Counted from the stretch's first letter, positions 17,502-26,583 are shown. The stretch: DNA of 64,000 nucleotides from Devosia sp. (GCF_014860165.1 NZ_JACZKG010000017.1:28159-92158), one strand, 5' to 3'. Numbers and translations: made by a program. The notes: generated from the letters alone by a model not told the origin.

Positions 17502-18713
17502 TTGCGACAGACTTGGCGGTGGTTCGGTCCCAAGGACCTGTGCAGCATCGACGACATTACCCAGGTGGGTGCGATGGGGGTCGTCAGCGCCCTGCATCAT
17601 GTGCCCAATGGTGCTGTGTGGACGCCTGAGGAAATCGCCAAACGGCATGCCGAAATCGGCACACGCAAGGACGGGACGCCATCGGGCCTGACCTGGGACG
17701 TGGTGGAAAGCCTGCCGGTCTCCGAGGATATCAAGAAGCAGAAGAATGCCTGGCGCGAGCATATCGAGACCTACAAGATCTCGATGCGGAACCTCGCCGA
17801 CAGCGGCATCGAGGTCATCTGCTACAATTTCATGCCGGTGCTGGACTGGACGCGCACCGACCTGCGCTGGGCAGTGCCCAATGGCGGTTCGTGCATGCGG
17901 TTCGACATCAACGACTTCGCCGCATTCGACATCCATGTCCTGCAGCGCCGGGGCGCCGCGGCCGACTACACCAATGCCATTGCCGACGAGGCGGAGCGGC
18001 GCTTTGCCGGCATGGACGATGCCGAACGCAAGCAGCTGGCGCGCAATGTCACCATGGGCCTGCCAGGCTCGACGGAGTCGATGACGCTAGAGGATGTCCA
18101 AGCGCATCTGGACGAATATGGCGCCATCACCCGCGAGCGGCTGCGCGCCAATTTCGTCGATTTCCTCGATGCGGTGGTCCCCACCGCCGAAGACCTGGGC
18201 CTGCGGTTGTGCTGCCATCCCGATGATCCGCCGTTCGCGCTGCTCGGCCTGCCCAGGGTGATGTCGACCGCGGCCGACTACCAGTACATCCTGGATGCCG
18301 TGAACAGCCCGGCCAATGGCATGACCTTCTGCACCGGCTCGCTGGGGGCGCGGCCGGACAACGACCTGCCCACCATGTTCGAACAGTTCGCCGACAAGGT
18401 GCATTTCCTGCACCTGCGCAACGTCAAGCGCGACAATGACGATGTCATGGGCTCGTTCTACGAGGCCGAGCACCTGGCCGGGGATACCGACATGGTCGCC
18501 GTCATTGCGGCGGTGGTGCGTGAGGAGCGTCGACGCAAGGCGGCCGGGCGCAAGGACCATGTCATTCCCATGCGTCCGGACCACGGCCAGGACATCCTGG
18601 ACGATCTGGGACGGCGTTCGCAGCCGGGTTATCCCACTATCGGCAGGATGAAGGGACTGGCGGAACTGCGAGGGGTCGTGACGGCGCTGGAGCATGCCGA
18701 GTTCGGGCTCTAG
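17502..18713 (+). CDS. uxuA: Mannonate dehydratase
   Basis: UxuA dehydrates D-mannonate to 2-keto-3-deoxygluconate in the glucuronate branch, meeting the KduI/KduD products at KDG. The TTG at 17502, with GGAG 7 nt upstream, gives the canonical start RQTWRWFGPKDLCSIDDI. The track start at 17373 lies inside the preceding gene. The length of 403 aa is normal. Signatures include VSALHHVPNGAVW, VICYNFMPVLDWTRTD, LCCHPDDPPFALLGLPR and IPMRPDHGQDILDD, with His and Cys metal ligands. uxuB, uxaC, kdgK and kdgA are not in this window. Confidence 0.96.
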   Translation: MRQTWRWFGPKDLCSIDDITQVGAMGVVSALHHVPNGAVWTPEEIAKRHAEIGTRKDGTPSGLTWDVVESLPVSEDIKKQKNAWREHIETYKISMRNLADSGIEVICYNFMPVLDWTRTDLRWAVPNGGSCMRFDINDFAAFDIHVLQRRGAAADYTNAIADEAERRFAGMDDAERKQLARNVTMGLPGSTESMTLEDVQAHLDEYGAITRERLRANFVDFLDAVVPTAEDLGLRLCCHPDDPPFALLGLPRVMSTAADYQYILDAVNSPANGMTFCTGSLGARPDNDLPTMFEQFADKVHFLHLRNVKRDNDDVMGSFYEAEHLAGDTDMVAVIAAVVREERRRKAAGRKDHVIPMRPDHGQDILDDLGRRSQPGYPTIGRMKGLAELRGVVTALEHAEFGL

Positions 18714-18808
18714 AGGCGCCCGAATACCTTCACGTTCCGAACAATAGTTTACCACTTGTCAAAATGTTGGGCCCAAAGTCGTGGTGAGTTATTGCGCGAG
18801 GCGCTCCC

Positions 18809-20704
18809 TTGGCCTTCCTGACCTTTCTGCAGCGGGTGATGAACTGGTTCGTCCCCGAGCACCTGAGCGGGGACCTGCATACGCGCAAGCGTGTGCAGAT
18901 GTTCATCATCAGCCATGTGTTCGGACCGATCATCGCCACGCCGATCCCGCTGTTCCTGTGGTTCAATGATCCGCGGCCCTGGCCGCAGGTGCCGATCCTG
19001 GCGGCGTCCATCTACGGCTTCTGGCCATTCCTGGCGCTGGTGAAGCTGTTTCCGCGCGCCTATACGCCGCTGGCCATGGCCTCGGTGCTCAATCTCACCT
19101 TCTGCATCCTGTGGGGCACCTATAACTATGGGGGAGCAAGTTCCCCGTTCCTCGTCTGGCTGGTGCTGACGCCGCTGCTGGCCTTCATGTATATGGGCTC
19201 GACCTGGACAGCGCGCATCTTCGTGCTTGGCCAGATCACCCTGGGCATTGCCGGACTTTACGGCGCCTATCTCTATACCGACTTCCCCGTGCATATCCCA
19301 GTGGAGAACATGGTCGTGGCGGGGGTGCTGTCGGCGCTGGGCTCGAACATCTACGTGTTCATGATGGCGGCCTATTATTCCAGCGTGGTGGATAGCCAGT
19401 CCGAGCTGATCAAGGAAATCGACCGCCACCAATCCACGCTCAAGGCCCTGACCCGCGCCAAGGACGATGCCGAGCGTGCCAACGGCGCCAAGTCGGAATT
19501 CCTGGCCAAGATGAGCCACGAGCTGCGCACGCCGCTCAATGCGGTGCTTGGCTATTCCGAACTGCTGCTCGAAGACGCCGAACTCGACGGGCGGGGCGAA
19601 CAGATCGCCGACCTGCAGAAGATCAGTGCCGCCGGCAAGCATCTGCTGGCCATGGTCAACGACATTCTCGACATCTCCAAGATCGAGGCGGGCAAGATGG
19701 TCCTGCATGTGGAGAATGTCGACCTCGACAAGCTGATCGACGAGATCGAGGCGACGGCCCGTCCGCTGGCGGCCAAGAATGCCAACAGCTTCATGGTCGA
19801 GCGCGGCCCCGATCTCGGCGTCATGCGGGCCGATATTACCAAGCTGCGCCAGGCGATCTTCAACCTTCTCTCCAATGCCGCCAAGTTCACGCAGAACGGG
19901 CAGATAACCCTGAGCGTCAAGCGGAACGGGGACTGGATGGAAATTGCCGTTGCCGATACGGGCATCGGTATCTCCCAGGAACAACAGAAGGTGCTGTTCT
20001 CCAATTTCACCCAGGCCAGTTCCAAGATTGCTGCGGTCTATGGTGGCACTGGGCTGGGCCTGTCGCTGAGCCAGAATCTGTGCCGGTTGATGGGCGGGCG
20101 GATCGAGATCGAAAGCGAATCTGGAAAGGGCAGTCTGTTCACCATTCGGCTGCCAGCGCAGGTGGAACAAGCCGCTGCCGAGCCCATCATATCGGCGCTG
20201 CCACTGCCGCTGCGCCACAAGCAGGCCGGGTTTCCTGCCGATGGCGAGGCCGAAGCGGACGAGGCCGCGGCCGGGCGCGCCGGATCGAGCCGAGATGCCA
20301 CCATCCCCGACCAGCGGCCACGCCTGCTCGTGGTCGATGACGACCGCAGCTTCCTCGAACTGGCCGAACGCCTCTTCGCGCGGGAAGGCTACACGCCGAT
20401 CTGTACCGACGCGCCGCAATCGGCGCTGCAGATTGCCCGGACAGTCAAGCCAGCGGCGATCTTCCTTGACATACTAATGCCAGGATTTGATGGCTGGGAT
20501 GTGCTGGCGGCGCTCAAAGCAGATCCGGTCACCGCAGACATCCCGGTCTTCATGATCTCAATCCTCAGCGAACGCTCAAAGGCGCTGGCGGCCGGGGCGG
20601 ACGGGATCGTGATGAAGCCGTTTGACGGCAGCAAGGTCAAGGCAGCTCTTGCGGGGCTCAAGGCCACGCGTGGTCAGCTGCGCGCCAAGGCCGTCAACGG
20701 ATAG
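18809..20704 (+). CDS. Six-TM hybrid sensor histidine kinase
   Basis: A 631-aa hybrid kinase. Residues 25-200 form six predicted transmembrane helices with almost no periplasmic loop, so the sensor probably reads a membrane-soluble or small diffusible signal. HisKA follows (SHELRTPLN, His near 237), then HATPase (N, G1, F and G2 boxes: NLLSNAAKF, ADTGIGI, GGTGLGLSLS). A C-terminal receiver (about 500-625) has acceptor Asp in FLDILMPGFDG near 553 and Lys in VMKPFD. The start is TTG 18809, with ATG 18839 possible. It is followed 14 nt later by a single-domain receiver. CqsS-type sensors have this architecture, but so do other alphaproteobacterial kinases. Confidence 0.9.
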   Translation: MAFLTFLQRVMNWFVPEHLSGDLHTRKRVQMFIISHVFGPIIATPIPLFLWFNDPRPWPQVPILAASIYGFWPFLALVKLFPRAYTPLAMASVLNLTFCILWGTYNYGGASSPFLVWLVLTPLLAFMYMGSTWTARIFVLGQITLGIAGLYGAYLYTDFPVHIPVENMVVAGVLSALGSNIYVFMMAAYYSSVVDSQSELIKEIDRHQSTLKALTRAKDDAERANGAKSEFLAKMSHELRTPLNAVLGYSELLLEDAELDGRGEQIADLQKISAAGKHLLAMVNDILDISKIEAGKMVLHVENVDLDKLIDEIEATARPLAAKNANSFMVERGPDLGVMRADITKLRQAIFNLLSNAAKFTQNGQITLSVKRNGDWMEIAVADTGIGISQEQQKVLFSNFTQASSKIAAVYGGTGLGLSLSQNLCRLMGGRIEIESESGKGSLFTIRLPAQVEQAAAEPIISALPLPLRHKQAGFPADGEAEADEAAAGRAGSSRDATIPDQRPRLLVVDDDRSFLELAERLFAREGYTPICTDAPQSALQIARTVKPAAIFLDILMPGFDGWDVLAALKADPVTADIPVFMISILSERSKALAAGADGIVMKPFDGSKVKAALAGLKATRGQLRAKAVNG

Positions 20705-20718
20705 GACGGAGTTTCGAG

Positions 20719-21114
20719 ATGGCACTGGTTTTGATCGTCGAGGACAATCCGATCAATCGCGACGTGCTTGGCCGGCGGCTGGAACGACGTGGCTTCTCCA
20801 TCCGCTTCGCCGAGGACGGACCGAGCGGCATCGCGGCTGCCAAGGCCCTGATGCCCGACGTGATCCTGATGGATATCGGCCTGGGCGAAATGGATGGCTG
20901 CGAAGCGACGCGCCGCATCCATGCCGATCCGGAAATGGCGGCCATGCCGATCATCGCGCTCACCGCCAGCGCGTTTGAAAGCGATCGGGCCAAGGCCCTG
21001 GCCGCCGGCTGCATCGACTTCGAGACCAAGCCGGTGGACCTGCCGCGCCTGCTGGGCAAGATGCAGGCCGTGCTGGGGCCCAAGACCCCGGCAGCGGCCA
21101 TGAGTTTCGGATAG
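20719..21114 (+). CDS. Single-domain response regulator (CheY-like)
   Basis: A 131-aa receiver with no output domain. Acidic pocket VEDNPIN, acceptor Asp in DVILMDIGLGEMDG (about residue 53), Thr/Ser switch in ALTASAFESD and Lys in FETKPVD are all intact. DivK-like in layout. It starts 14 nt after the hybrid kinase and is probably its partner, either as phosphate sink or as a diffusible messenger to another protein. The C-terminal tail KTPAAAMSFG is short and featureless. Confidence 0.92.
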   Translation: MALVLIVEDNPINRDVLGRRLERRGFSIRFAEDGPSGIAAAKALMPDVILMDIGLGEMDGCEATRRIHADPEMAAMPIIALTASAFESDRAKALAAGCIDFETKPVDLPRLLGKMQAVLGPKTPAAAMSFG

Positions 21115-21130
21115 GCTTCGCCCGCTCTGC

Positions 21131-21144
21131 GCCCCCTGAGGGGC
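21131..21144. terminator. Small hairpin between convergent genes
   Basis: GCCCC-ctga-GGGGC at 21131-21144 lies in the 56-nt gap between the receiver gene and the convergent PLP-enzyme gene. It has no T-run, so it is a weak candidate for bidirectional termination. Confidence 0.35.
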
Positions 21145-21170
21145 AACGGCTGCGGCGGGGCGCCGTGCAG

Positions 21171-22526
21171 TCAGGCGATGGCGCCCGCCACATGGGCCCG
21201 GCTCGCATCGGCCTGCCCCTCGTGACCCAGGCGATATTCAAGATCGGCCTCGCGCATGGCCTTGGCCAGGATGGCAACGACCTGATCGATGTCGTCGCTG
21301 GTATGGGAGGCCATAACCTGGAAGCGGAATCGGGCGCCGCCCTGCGGAACAGCGGGGTATTCAACTAGATTGGCGATGCCGCCCATGGCCATGAGGTGAC
21401 GGCTGGCAAACCGGCCGACGCCTTCGAGACCCAGCCGGACCGGGACGATGGGCGAGGGATCGCCCAGGGTCTCGAGGCCGGCGCGCGTCATCTCGGCGCG
21501 CAGGTGGAGGATGTTATCCATCAGCTTGCGGCGCAGCAGACGACCCTCTTCGGAGCGCACGATATCGAGGGCACAGAGCACGGTTGCGGCCTGCACCGGC
21601 GAGAGGGCGTTGGAGAAGGTGTGGGTGGCGCTGTAATATTTCAGATATTCGGCGGTGGCCCTGTCCCTGACGGCGATGAAGCCGCCATTGGAGGCGAAGG
21701 TCTTGGAGAAGCTGCCGATAATGATATCGGCCGCATCAAGGGCGTTCTGCAGGCCAAGGTGGCCGAGACCGTCTTCGCCCATGGAGCCCAGATCGTGGGC
21801 GCAGTCGACCAGCAGCGTGGCGTTGTAGGTGTCGCAGAGCGCGCGCATGGCCAGCAGGTCAGGCGTATCGGAATGCATCGAGAACAGGCTCTCGGTGATC
21901 ACCAGGATACCGTTGTCCTTGTCGCTGGCGCGGATGCGCTCGAGCTTGCGGGACATCGCCTCTAGGTTGAGGTGGCCGTGATAGTGGATATTGGGTGTGG
22001 CGGCCTTGGCGCCTTCCTGCAGGCAGGAATGGGCCAGGATATCCATGACGACATGATCGTTGGCGCGGACGAAGCCCTGCACCGAGCCGTAACCGGCGGC
22101 CCATCCGGTGGGATAGAGCACGATTTCCCGGCCGCCCAGGAACTGGGAGAGCCCCTGTTCGAGCAACAGGGAATTGGTGGTGTTGCCGAGCAGCGCTGCC
22201 GAGCCGGCGCTGTGGACGCCATATTCGTCGATGGCCTTGTGGGCCGCCGCCTTGATGGCGGGATGAGAGGACAGGCTCAGATAATCCTGGCTGGCGAAGT
22301 TGATGCCGGCGAAGGTGGCGCCGGTATCGCTCATGGCTTCGCAGCGGGCCTGTGGCGCGGTGGAGGTGGAGCGGGCATAGGGCCAGAGGTCGTGCTCGCG
22401 ACGCAGGTTCTGCCATTCGTAAAATCCGGCGACGCGACCGATCAGATCGGAACCGTGGGGGGAGCGGAAGTCACGCAGGCTGCCGGTCAGCGCACTCTCG
22501 GGAACCGAGTTGGTCTTGGTGGTCAT
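21171..22526 (-). CDS. Alpha-oxoamine synthase-like PLP enzyme (AONS/KBL/CqsA superfamily)
   Basis: A 451-aa fold-type I PLP enzyme. Motifs are NFASQDYLSLSSHP, YPTGWAAGYGSVQ, DILAHSCLQEGAK, ITESLFSMHSDTPDL, LLVDCAHDLGSMGEDG and GSFSKTFASNGGF, with the PLP lysine in SFSKTF. Members join an acyl thioester and an amino acid: BioF, Kbl, HemA, serine palmitoyltransferase or the autoinducer synthase CqsA/LqsA. The DCAHDLG form (usually DEAHS-G) and the lack of bio/hem/tdh neighbours argue against a housekeeping role. The ATG at 22526 follows GGAGAG; the track start at 22637 is too long. Position next to a CqsS-like kinase suggests signal synthesis (inference). Confidence 0.85.
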   Translation of the reverse strand: MTTKTNSVPESALTGSLRDFRSPHGSDLIGRVAGFYEWQNLRREHDLWPYARSTSTAPQARCEAMSDTGATFAGINFASQDYLSLSSHPAIKAAAHKAIDEYGVHSAGSAALLGNTTNSLLLEQGLSQFLGGREIVLYPTGWAAGYGSVQGFVRANDHVVMDILAHSCLQEGAKAATPNIHYHGHLNLEAMSRKLERIRASDKDNGILVITESLFSMHSDTPDLLAMRALCDTYNATLLVDCAHDLGSMGEDGLGHLGLQNALDAADIIIGSFSKTFASNGGFIAVRDRATAEYLKYYSATHTFSNALSPVQAATVLCALDIVRSEEGRLLRRKLMDNILHLRAEMTRAGLETLGDPSPIVPVRLGLEGVGRFASRHLMAMGGIANLVEYPAVPQGGARFRFQVMASHTSDDIDQVVAILAKAMREADLEYRLGHEGQADASRAHVAGAIA

Positions 22527-22617
22527 GCACACTCTCCGGAAAGGACCCTGCCGCTCTCTCAGCGGGGCAAAGCTAATGTTGGCGCTCAAGTCGACTAACG
22601 ACCGCAGTTTATTATGG

Positions 22618-22659
22618 TTAGCCTTACCAGAGTACAATTCGAAGTTAAGGAAAGGCTAA
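22618..22659. promoter_or_regulatory. Inverted repeat in divergent promoter region
   Basis: TTAGCCTT (22618-22625) and AAGGCTAA (22652-22659) form an 8-bp inverted repeat in the 205-nt AT-richer gap between the PLP-enzyme and GGDEF-EAL genes. The overlapping TTAA-N7-CTAA is one base from a CtrA box. A shared operator for the divergent pair is possible; evidence is weak. Confidence 0.3.
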
Positions 22660-22731
22660 TTGTAGAAGTTTGTACCCCGTTGCGAAGCTGACTCATACGC
22701 AAAATTAAGCGCTGGACGACATCCTGCGTCC

Positions 22732-25131
22732 ATGAGCGCCATTCCGGGTTCGGGCCTGATTTCCCTGATAAACGGCTTTGTCGACCGCGCCATCGGTGCG
22801 GACGGCCTGACGCCGCGTGTCCGCGACAAGCTGCTGCGCCAGCAATTGGGTTCCGCGGCGCGGATGGCGCCGGCCATGCTGGCAGCCTCGCTGGTGGTTT
22901 CGACGGTGTTCCTGGCCCTGACCTGGCAGACGTCGCGCTTCTGGCCGATCCTCGCCGCAGTCTGCGCCATCATCATGATCGGAGCGCACGGCACCTATCT
23001 CGCATTTGCCAGGACGCCGAACCGGACAGAGGGGCCGCCTCGGGCTTCCGTCATTCGCACTATCGCCTATGCCGCGTTGCTGGGCAGTCTTTGGGGATTT
23101 GTGTTGTACCTGCTGCCGGTGGACCAGAGCCCCACCATGCGCGGTGCGGTGACTATCGGCGTCGGCGGGCTGGTTTGCGTCTCGACGATGGCGCTGGTCC
23201 ACTATCCGCAGGCCCTGGCGGCGTTTTTCATTCCACTCATCGTGGGGGCCCTGAGCACCGTGCTTAGCCTGGGCAGCCTGCCTGACATCTGGGTGCTTGG
23301 CACGCTGCTGATGGGCTTCACGCTCATCATGGTGGTGGTTACGCTCAACCATGCGGCTGCCTTTGCCAGCTATCGCGCCTCCGAAACGCTGGTCAGGGAA
23401 AAGAGCGAAATCATTGGCCTGCTGCTACGTGAGTTCGAGCAAAGCACCTCGGACTGGATCTGGGGATTTGATGCCGACGGCGCCATCAATCGCATGTCGG
23501 CCGGATTCACCATGGCAACCGGGGTGGCCGAGGAGGCATTGCGGGGTGCCGATTTCGTGCATTTCCTGCGCTGCATCACCCCACCTGATGACCCCCTAAT
23601 GTTGCATGTCGAAAGGGACGTGCAGAAGCGGCAGACCTTTCAGGACATCGAATTGCGGGTGATCGCTGACGGAAGGGAATGCTGGTGGGCCCTGACGGGC
23701 AAGCCGGCTTTCGACGAAGCGGGCAATTACCTGGGCTATGTCGGCACCGGCTCGGACGTGACCGAGCGCAAGGTCGCCGAGCGACGCATTACCATGCTGG
23801 CGCATCATGACCCGCTGACCGGCCTGCTCAACCGCACCAAGTTCACCGAACAACTGGGCAGTTGCGTCGCACGGCTGGAACGGCACGGAGCACCGTTCTC
23901 AGTGATGTTCCTCGACCTTGACCAGTTCAAGGCGGTCAATGACAGCCGGGGTCATCTGGCCGGCGACAAGGTGCTGGTGCAGATCGCCCGCCGCATCCAG
24001 GGGCTGGTGCGCGAAACCGACCTGGCCGCCCGGCTGGGTGGCGACGAATTCGCGATTATCCTGCCCAATGACAGCCATGCCGAGGGCCTTGGCCGGTTGG
24101 CGACGCGGCTGATTGAGGAGATCAAGCGCCCCATCGCTATCGAGGGCGACCAGGTAAGCGTCGGGGTGAGCATCGGGATCGCCATGGCCCCTGCCAACGG
24201 CAGGCTGGCCGATGAGATCCTGCGCAATGCCGATCTGGCGCTCTATCGCGCCAAGGCGGCCGGACGCTCGGTGTTTCGCTTCTTCGAAAGCCAGATGGAT
24301 TCGGAAGCTCAGGATCGGCGGCTGCTTGAGGGGGAGCTGCGCGAGGCGATTCAAAACGACGAACTGGTGCTGTTCTACCAGCCGCAGGTGTCGGCCGACG
24401 ACGCCACACCCACGGGCTTTGAAGCGCTGATCCGCTGGAATCACCCGGTTCGCGGCCTCATATTGCCGGCCGAGTTCATTCCGATCGCCGAGCATTCCAA
24501 CCTTATCGTCGATATCGGCGACTGGACGATCGTGGAGGCGTGCCGCGCGGCAGCCAGCTGGCCGGAGCAGCTGACGGTGGCGGTCAATCTATCGGCCAAG
24601 CATTTCCGCCGCTCGGACATCGCCATGGTGGTGAAACGTGCGCTGGCGGTGTCGGGGCTCGCCGCCCCGCGACTCGAAATCGAGATCACCGAAGGGCTGC
24701 TGATGGAGGATCCGGACGCGATAATCGGCAGGCTCGTGGAGATTCGGGACCTGGGCGTCACCATCGCCATGGACGACTTCGGCACTGGCTATTCGAGCCT
24801 CAGTCACCTGCTGAAGTTCCCCTTCGACAAGATCAAGATTGATCGCTCTTTCGTCGACGCCTCTGGTGACGACGAGGTGGCGCGCGACTTCCTCAAGGCG
24901 ATTGCATCGCTGGGCAAGACGCTCAAGCTGACGATCACCGCCGAGGGTGTCGAGACCAGGGCACAGGCTCAGTTCCTTGCCGGGATCGCCTGCCACCAGT
25001 TGCAGGGTTTCTATTTCTCGCAGCCGCTCGATCATGTCGCTTTGGCGGATTACCTGCTGACCCATGTCCCGCCGCTGGCCCCCGCCGTCAAGGCCGAGGC
25101 GGAAGCCAGGCTGTCGGCGCTGGCCGGGTAG
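22732..25131 (+). CDS. Membrane PAS-GGDEF-EAL c-di-GMP enzyme
   Basis: A 799-aa inner-membrane protein with six hydrophobic segments in residues 40-215, a PAS domain (about 235-355), GGDEF (about 360-525) and EAL (about 540-790). The cyclase active site is intact (RLGGDEFAI), with the product-inhibition RxxD (RETD) exactly five residues upstream. The phosphodiesterase half has FEALIRW, EITEGLL, MDDFGTGYSSL and KIKIDRSFV, also apparently intact. It could both make and degrade c-di-GMP under control of the PAS or membrane signal. It is divergent from the alpha-oxoamine-synthase-like gene. Confidence 0.94.
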   Translation: MSAIPGSGLISLINGFVDRAIGADGLTPRVRDKLLRQQLGSAARMAPAMLAASLVVSTVFLALTWQTSRFWPILAAVCAIIMIGAHGTYLAFARTPNRTEGPPRASVIRTIAYAALLGSLWGFVLYLLPVDQSPTMRGAVTIGVGGLVCVSTMALVHYPQALAAFFIPLIVGALSTVLSLGSLPDIWVLGTLLMGFTLIMVVVTLNHAAAFASYRASETLVREKSEIIGLLLREFEQSTSDWIWGFDADGAINRMSAGFTMATGVAEEALRGADFVHFLRCITPPDDPLMLHVERDVQKRQTFQDIELRVIADGRECWWALTGKPAFDEAGNYLGYVGTGSDVTERKVAERRITMLAHHDPLTGLLNRTKFTEQLGSCVARLERHGAPFSVMFLDLDQFKAVNDSRGHLAGDKVLVQIARRIQGLVRETDLAARLGGDEFAIILPNDSHAEGLGRLATRLIEEIKRPIAIEGDQVSVGVSIGIAMAPANGRLADEILRNADLALYRAKAAGRSVFRFFESQMDSEAQDRRLLEGELREAIQNDELVLFYQPQVSADDATPTGFEALIRWNHPVRGLILPAEFIPIAEHSNLIVDIGDWTIVEACRAAASWPEQLTVAVNLSAKHFRRSDIAMVVKRALAVSGLAAPRLEIEITEGLLMEDPDAIIGRLVEIRDLGVTIAMDDFGTGYSSLSHLLKFPFDKIKIDRSFVDASGDDEVARDFLKAIASLGKTLKLTITAEGVETRAQAQFLAGIACHQLQGFYFSQPLDHVALADYLLTHVPPLAPAVKAEAEARLSALAG

Positions 25132-25137
25132 GGGCCG

Positions 25138-26280
25138 TCAGTCTTCCAGCAGATACGCGCCTGCGCGGGTGGGCAGCACCTCGGTGCCGACAATCTTGGC
25201 GATGCTGGCGCCCCGAACGACGTATTTGCCCATGACCCGCGAGAGCACGAAGCCGTCGGTTCCCGCCAGGATCGGCCGACGGGCCATATAGGCCTCGGAC
25301 CCATCCATCGCGATGAGATCGGCAATGGGCTGGCCTTTCTGCACCCGGGCGCCGAGTTCGACGCGGTAGGCCAGGAGCCCAGGCGCGTCGACCCGCAGCA
25401 CTTCGGTCGCCTCGAACGGCGTTGGACCGGGTGCGGAGGCCGGACGCGCGCCGGGATCGGCCGCGATGAGGCCCCGAGCGGCAAAGAAGCCGAAGAGCCC
25501 GGCCGCGTCCTCCTCGCCGATGGCGTCGAAGCTGTCGGCGCGGCCGCGATATTCGAGTGTGGCGGTCTCGGCGCCTGACGGAATGGGATGGTCGGGATGG
25601 GCCAGGCGCGCCTTGCGATAGAGGGTGGGCAGCACCTCGTCGAAGGAACCGCCGCCACTGTCCTCGGCGGTGAGTGTTGCCGCGACGCCCATCCAGTCGG
25701 CGAGGTCCTGCAGGCCCGGCATCAGCTCGGGCGAGGTGAAGATGTGCTTGAGGCTGTCGTCGTCGCAGTGGAGATCAAGCACGATGTCCGCGGCGGCTGC
25801 CGATCTGAGCACGAGCAGGCGCAACTGCTGGATCGCCGTGCGCGGCTGCTGCATGTCGATCCAGGCGGCGACGGCGGCGCGGATGATGGCGATGTTGGCT
25901 CTGCCATCGCCGGTCAGCTTGCCGGCGATGGAGTCCGCCACCTGCGGGTAGAGATCGGGCCAGCGGCGGTTGTAGTTGATGCCTGTTTCGATGTCGTAGC
26001 GGCCGATGTGATGGCGCAACGTGTAATTGCCCAGGCCCAGCGGGTTCACCGAGGGGAAGATGGTGAAATGCGCTCGCAACTGGCCGGCGGCATCAGCATC
26101 GCGCAATCGCGGCAGCAGGTGATGCAGCGCCATGGTGCCGGGCTGCTCGTCGGCATGCAGCGCTGCCTGCAGGTGGATGCGCGTTTCGGCATCGTCCGGG
26201 CCGATAGTGTACCAATAGAGCTTGGTCGTGGTGCCGGGCGTATCGCCGATGAGGTTGGTGTGGTGCAGTTGGAAGGTCAT
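25138..26280 (-). CDS. Succinylglutamate desuccinylase/aspartoacylase-superfamily deacylase
   Basis: Zinc-dependent amidohydrolase of the M14-like aspartoacylase/succinylglutamate desuccinylase superfamily, 380 aa. Metal ligands appear as LHADEQPG (His and Glu) and DLHCDD (second His), with NRRWPD-type substrate Arg residues (NYNRRW). The C-terminal beta domain contains GARVQKGQPIADL. It probably hydrolyses an N-acyl amino acid or acylated amine taken up by the ABC transporter of the same operon. The ATG at 26280 is used; the track ORF runs into the upstream gene. The exact substrate is unknown. Confidence 0.88.
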   Translation of the reverse strand: MTFQLHHTNLIGDTPGTTTKLYWYTIGPDDAETRIHLQAALHADEQPGTMALHHLLPRLRDADAAGQLRAHFTIFPSVNPLGLGNYTLRHHIGRYDIETGINYNRRWPDLYPQVADSIAGKLTGDGRANIAIIRAAVAAWIDMQQPRTAIQQLRLLVLRSAAAADIVLDLHCDDDSLKHIFTSPELMPGLQDLADWMGVAATLTAEDSGGGSFDEVLPTLYRKARLAHPDHPIPSGAETATLEYRGRADSFDAIGEEDAAGLFGFFAARGLIAADPGARPASAPGPTPFEATEVLRVDAPGLLAYRVELGARVQKGQPIADLIAMDGSEAYMARRPILAGTDGFVLSRVMGKYVVRGASIAKIVGTEVLPTRAGAYLLED

Positions 26281-26287
26281 GGGTTCC

Positions 26288-26575
26288 TCAGGCAAGGCTC
26301 GCCAGTTTGTCGGCCATGGTCTGGGCCTTGTCGTTGCGGGTCGAGAACGACATGGTGCAGAAGATGCGTTCGACGCCCATGTCGTGCAGGCGGGCGCAGC
26401 AGGCCTCGATGCAGGCCGTGACGGCGGCCATTTCGCCTTCGATATTGGTGCCGTTGGCATGCATGTGATGGCTGAGCCCCGAGGCGTCGATGATGTCCCG
26501 TACTTCCCTTATATAACCGGATACGGACGGGCCGACGCCCATGGGGACGATGCACAGATCGGCGATGATCTTCAT
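26288..26575 (-). CDS. MTH1187/YkoF-type thiamine-binding family protein
   Basis: A 95-aa ferredoxin-like protein of the MTH1187 (COG0011) family, some members of which bind thiamine. It shows MKIIADLCIVPMGVGPSVSGYI, the conserved GTNIEGEM motif at residues 43-50, and a C-terminal ERIFCTMSFSTRND. It lies between a permease gene and the deacylase gene (8 nt and 7 nt gaps), so it is co-transcribed. Its role there is unclear: ligand chaperone, sensor of transported substrate, or HMP/thiamine binding. The ATG at 26575 gives the family-standard N-terminus. Confidence 0.87.
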   Translation of the reverse strand: MKIIADLCIVPMGVGPSVSGYIREVRDIIDASGLSHHMHANGTNIEGEMAAVTACIEACCARLHDMGVERIFCTMSFSTRNDKAQTMADKLASLA

Positions 26576-26583
26576 GGTGTTCC

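Noticed and set aside
22641-22659. CtrA-like box TTAA-N7-CTAA
   Set aside because: One mismatch from consensus and a single short site; not enough to claim cell-cycle control.
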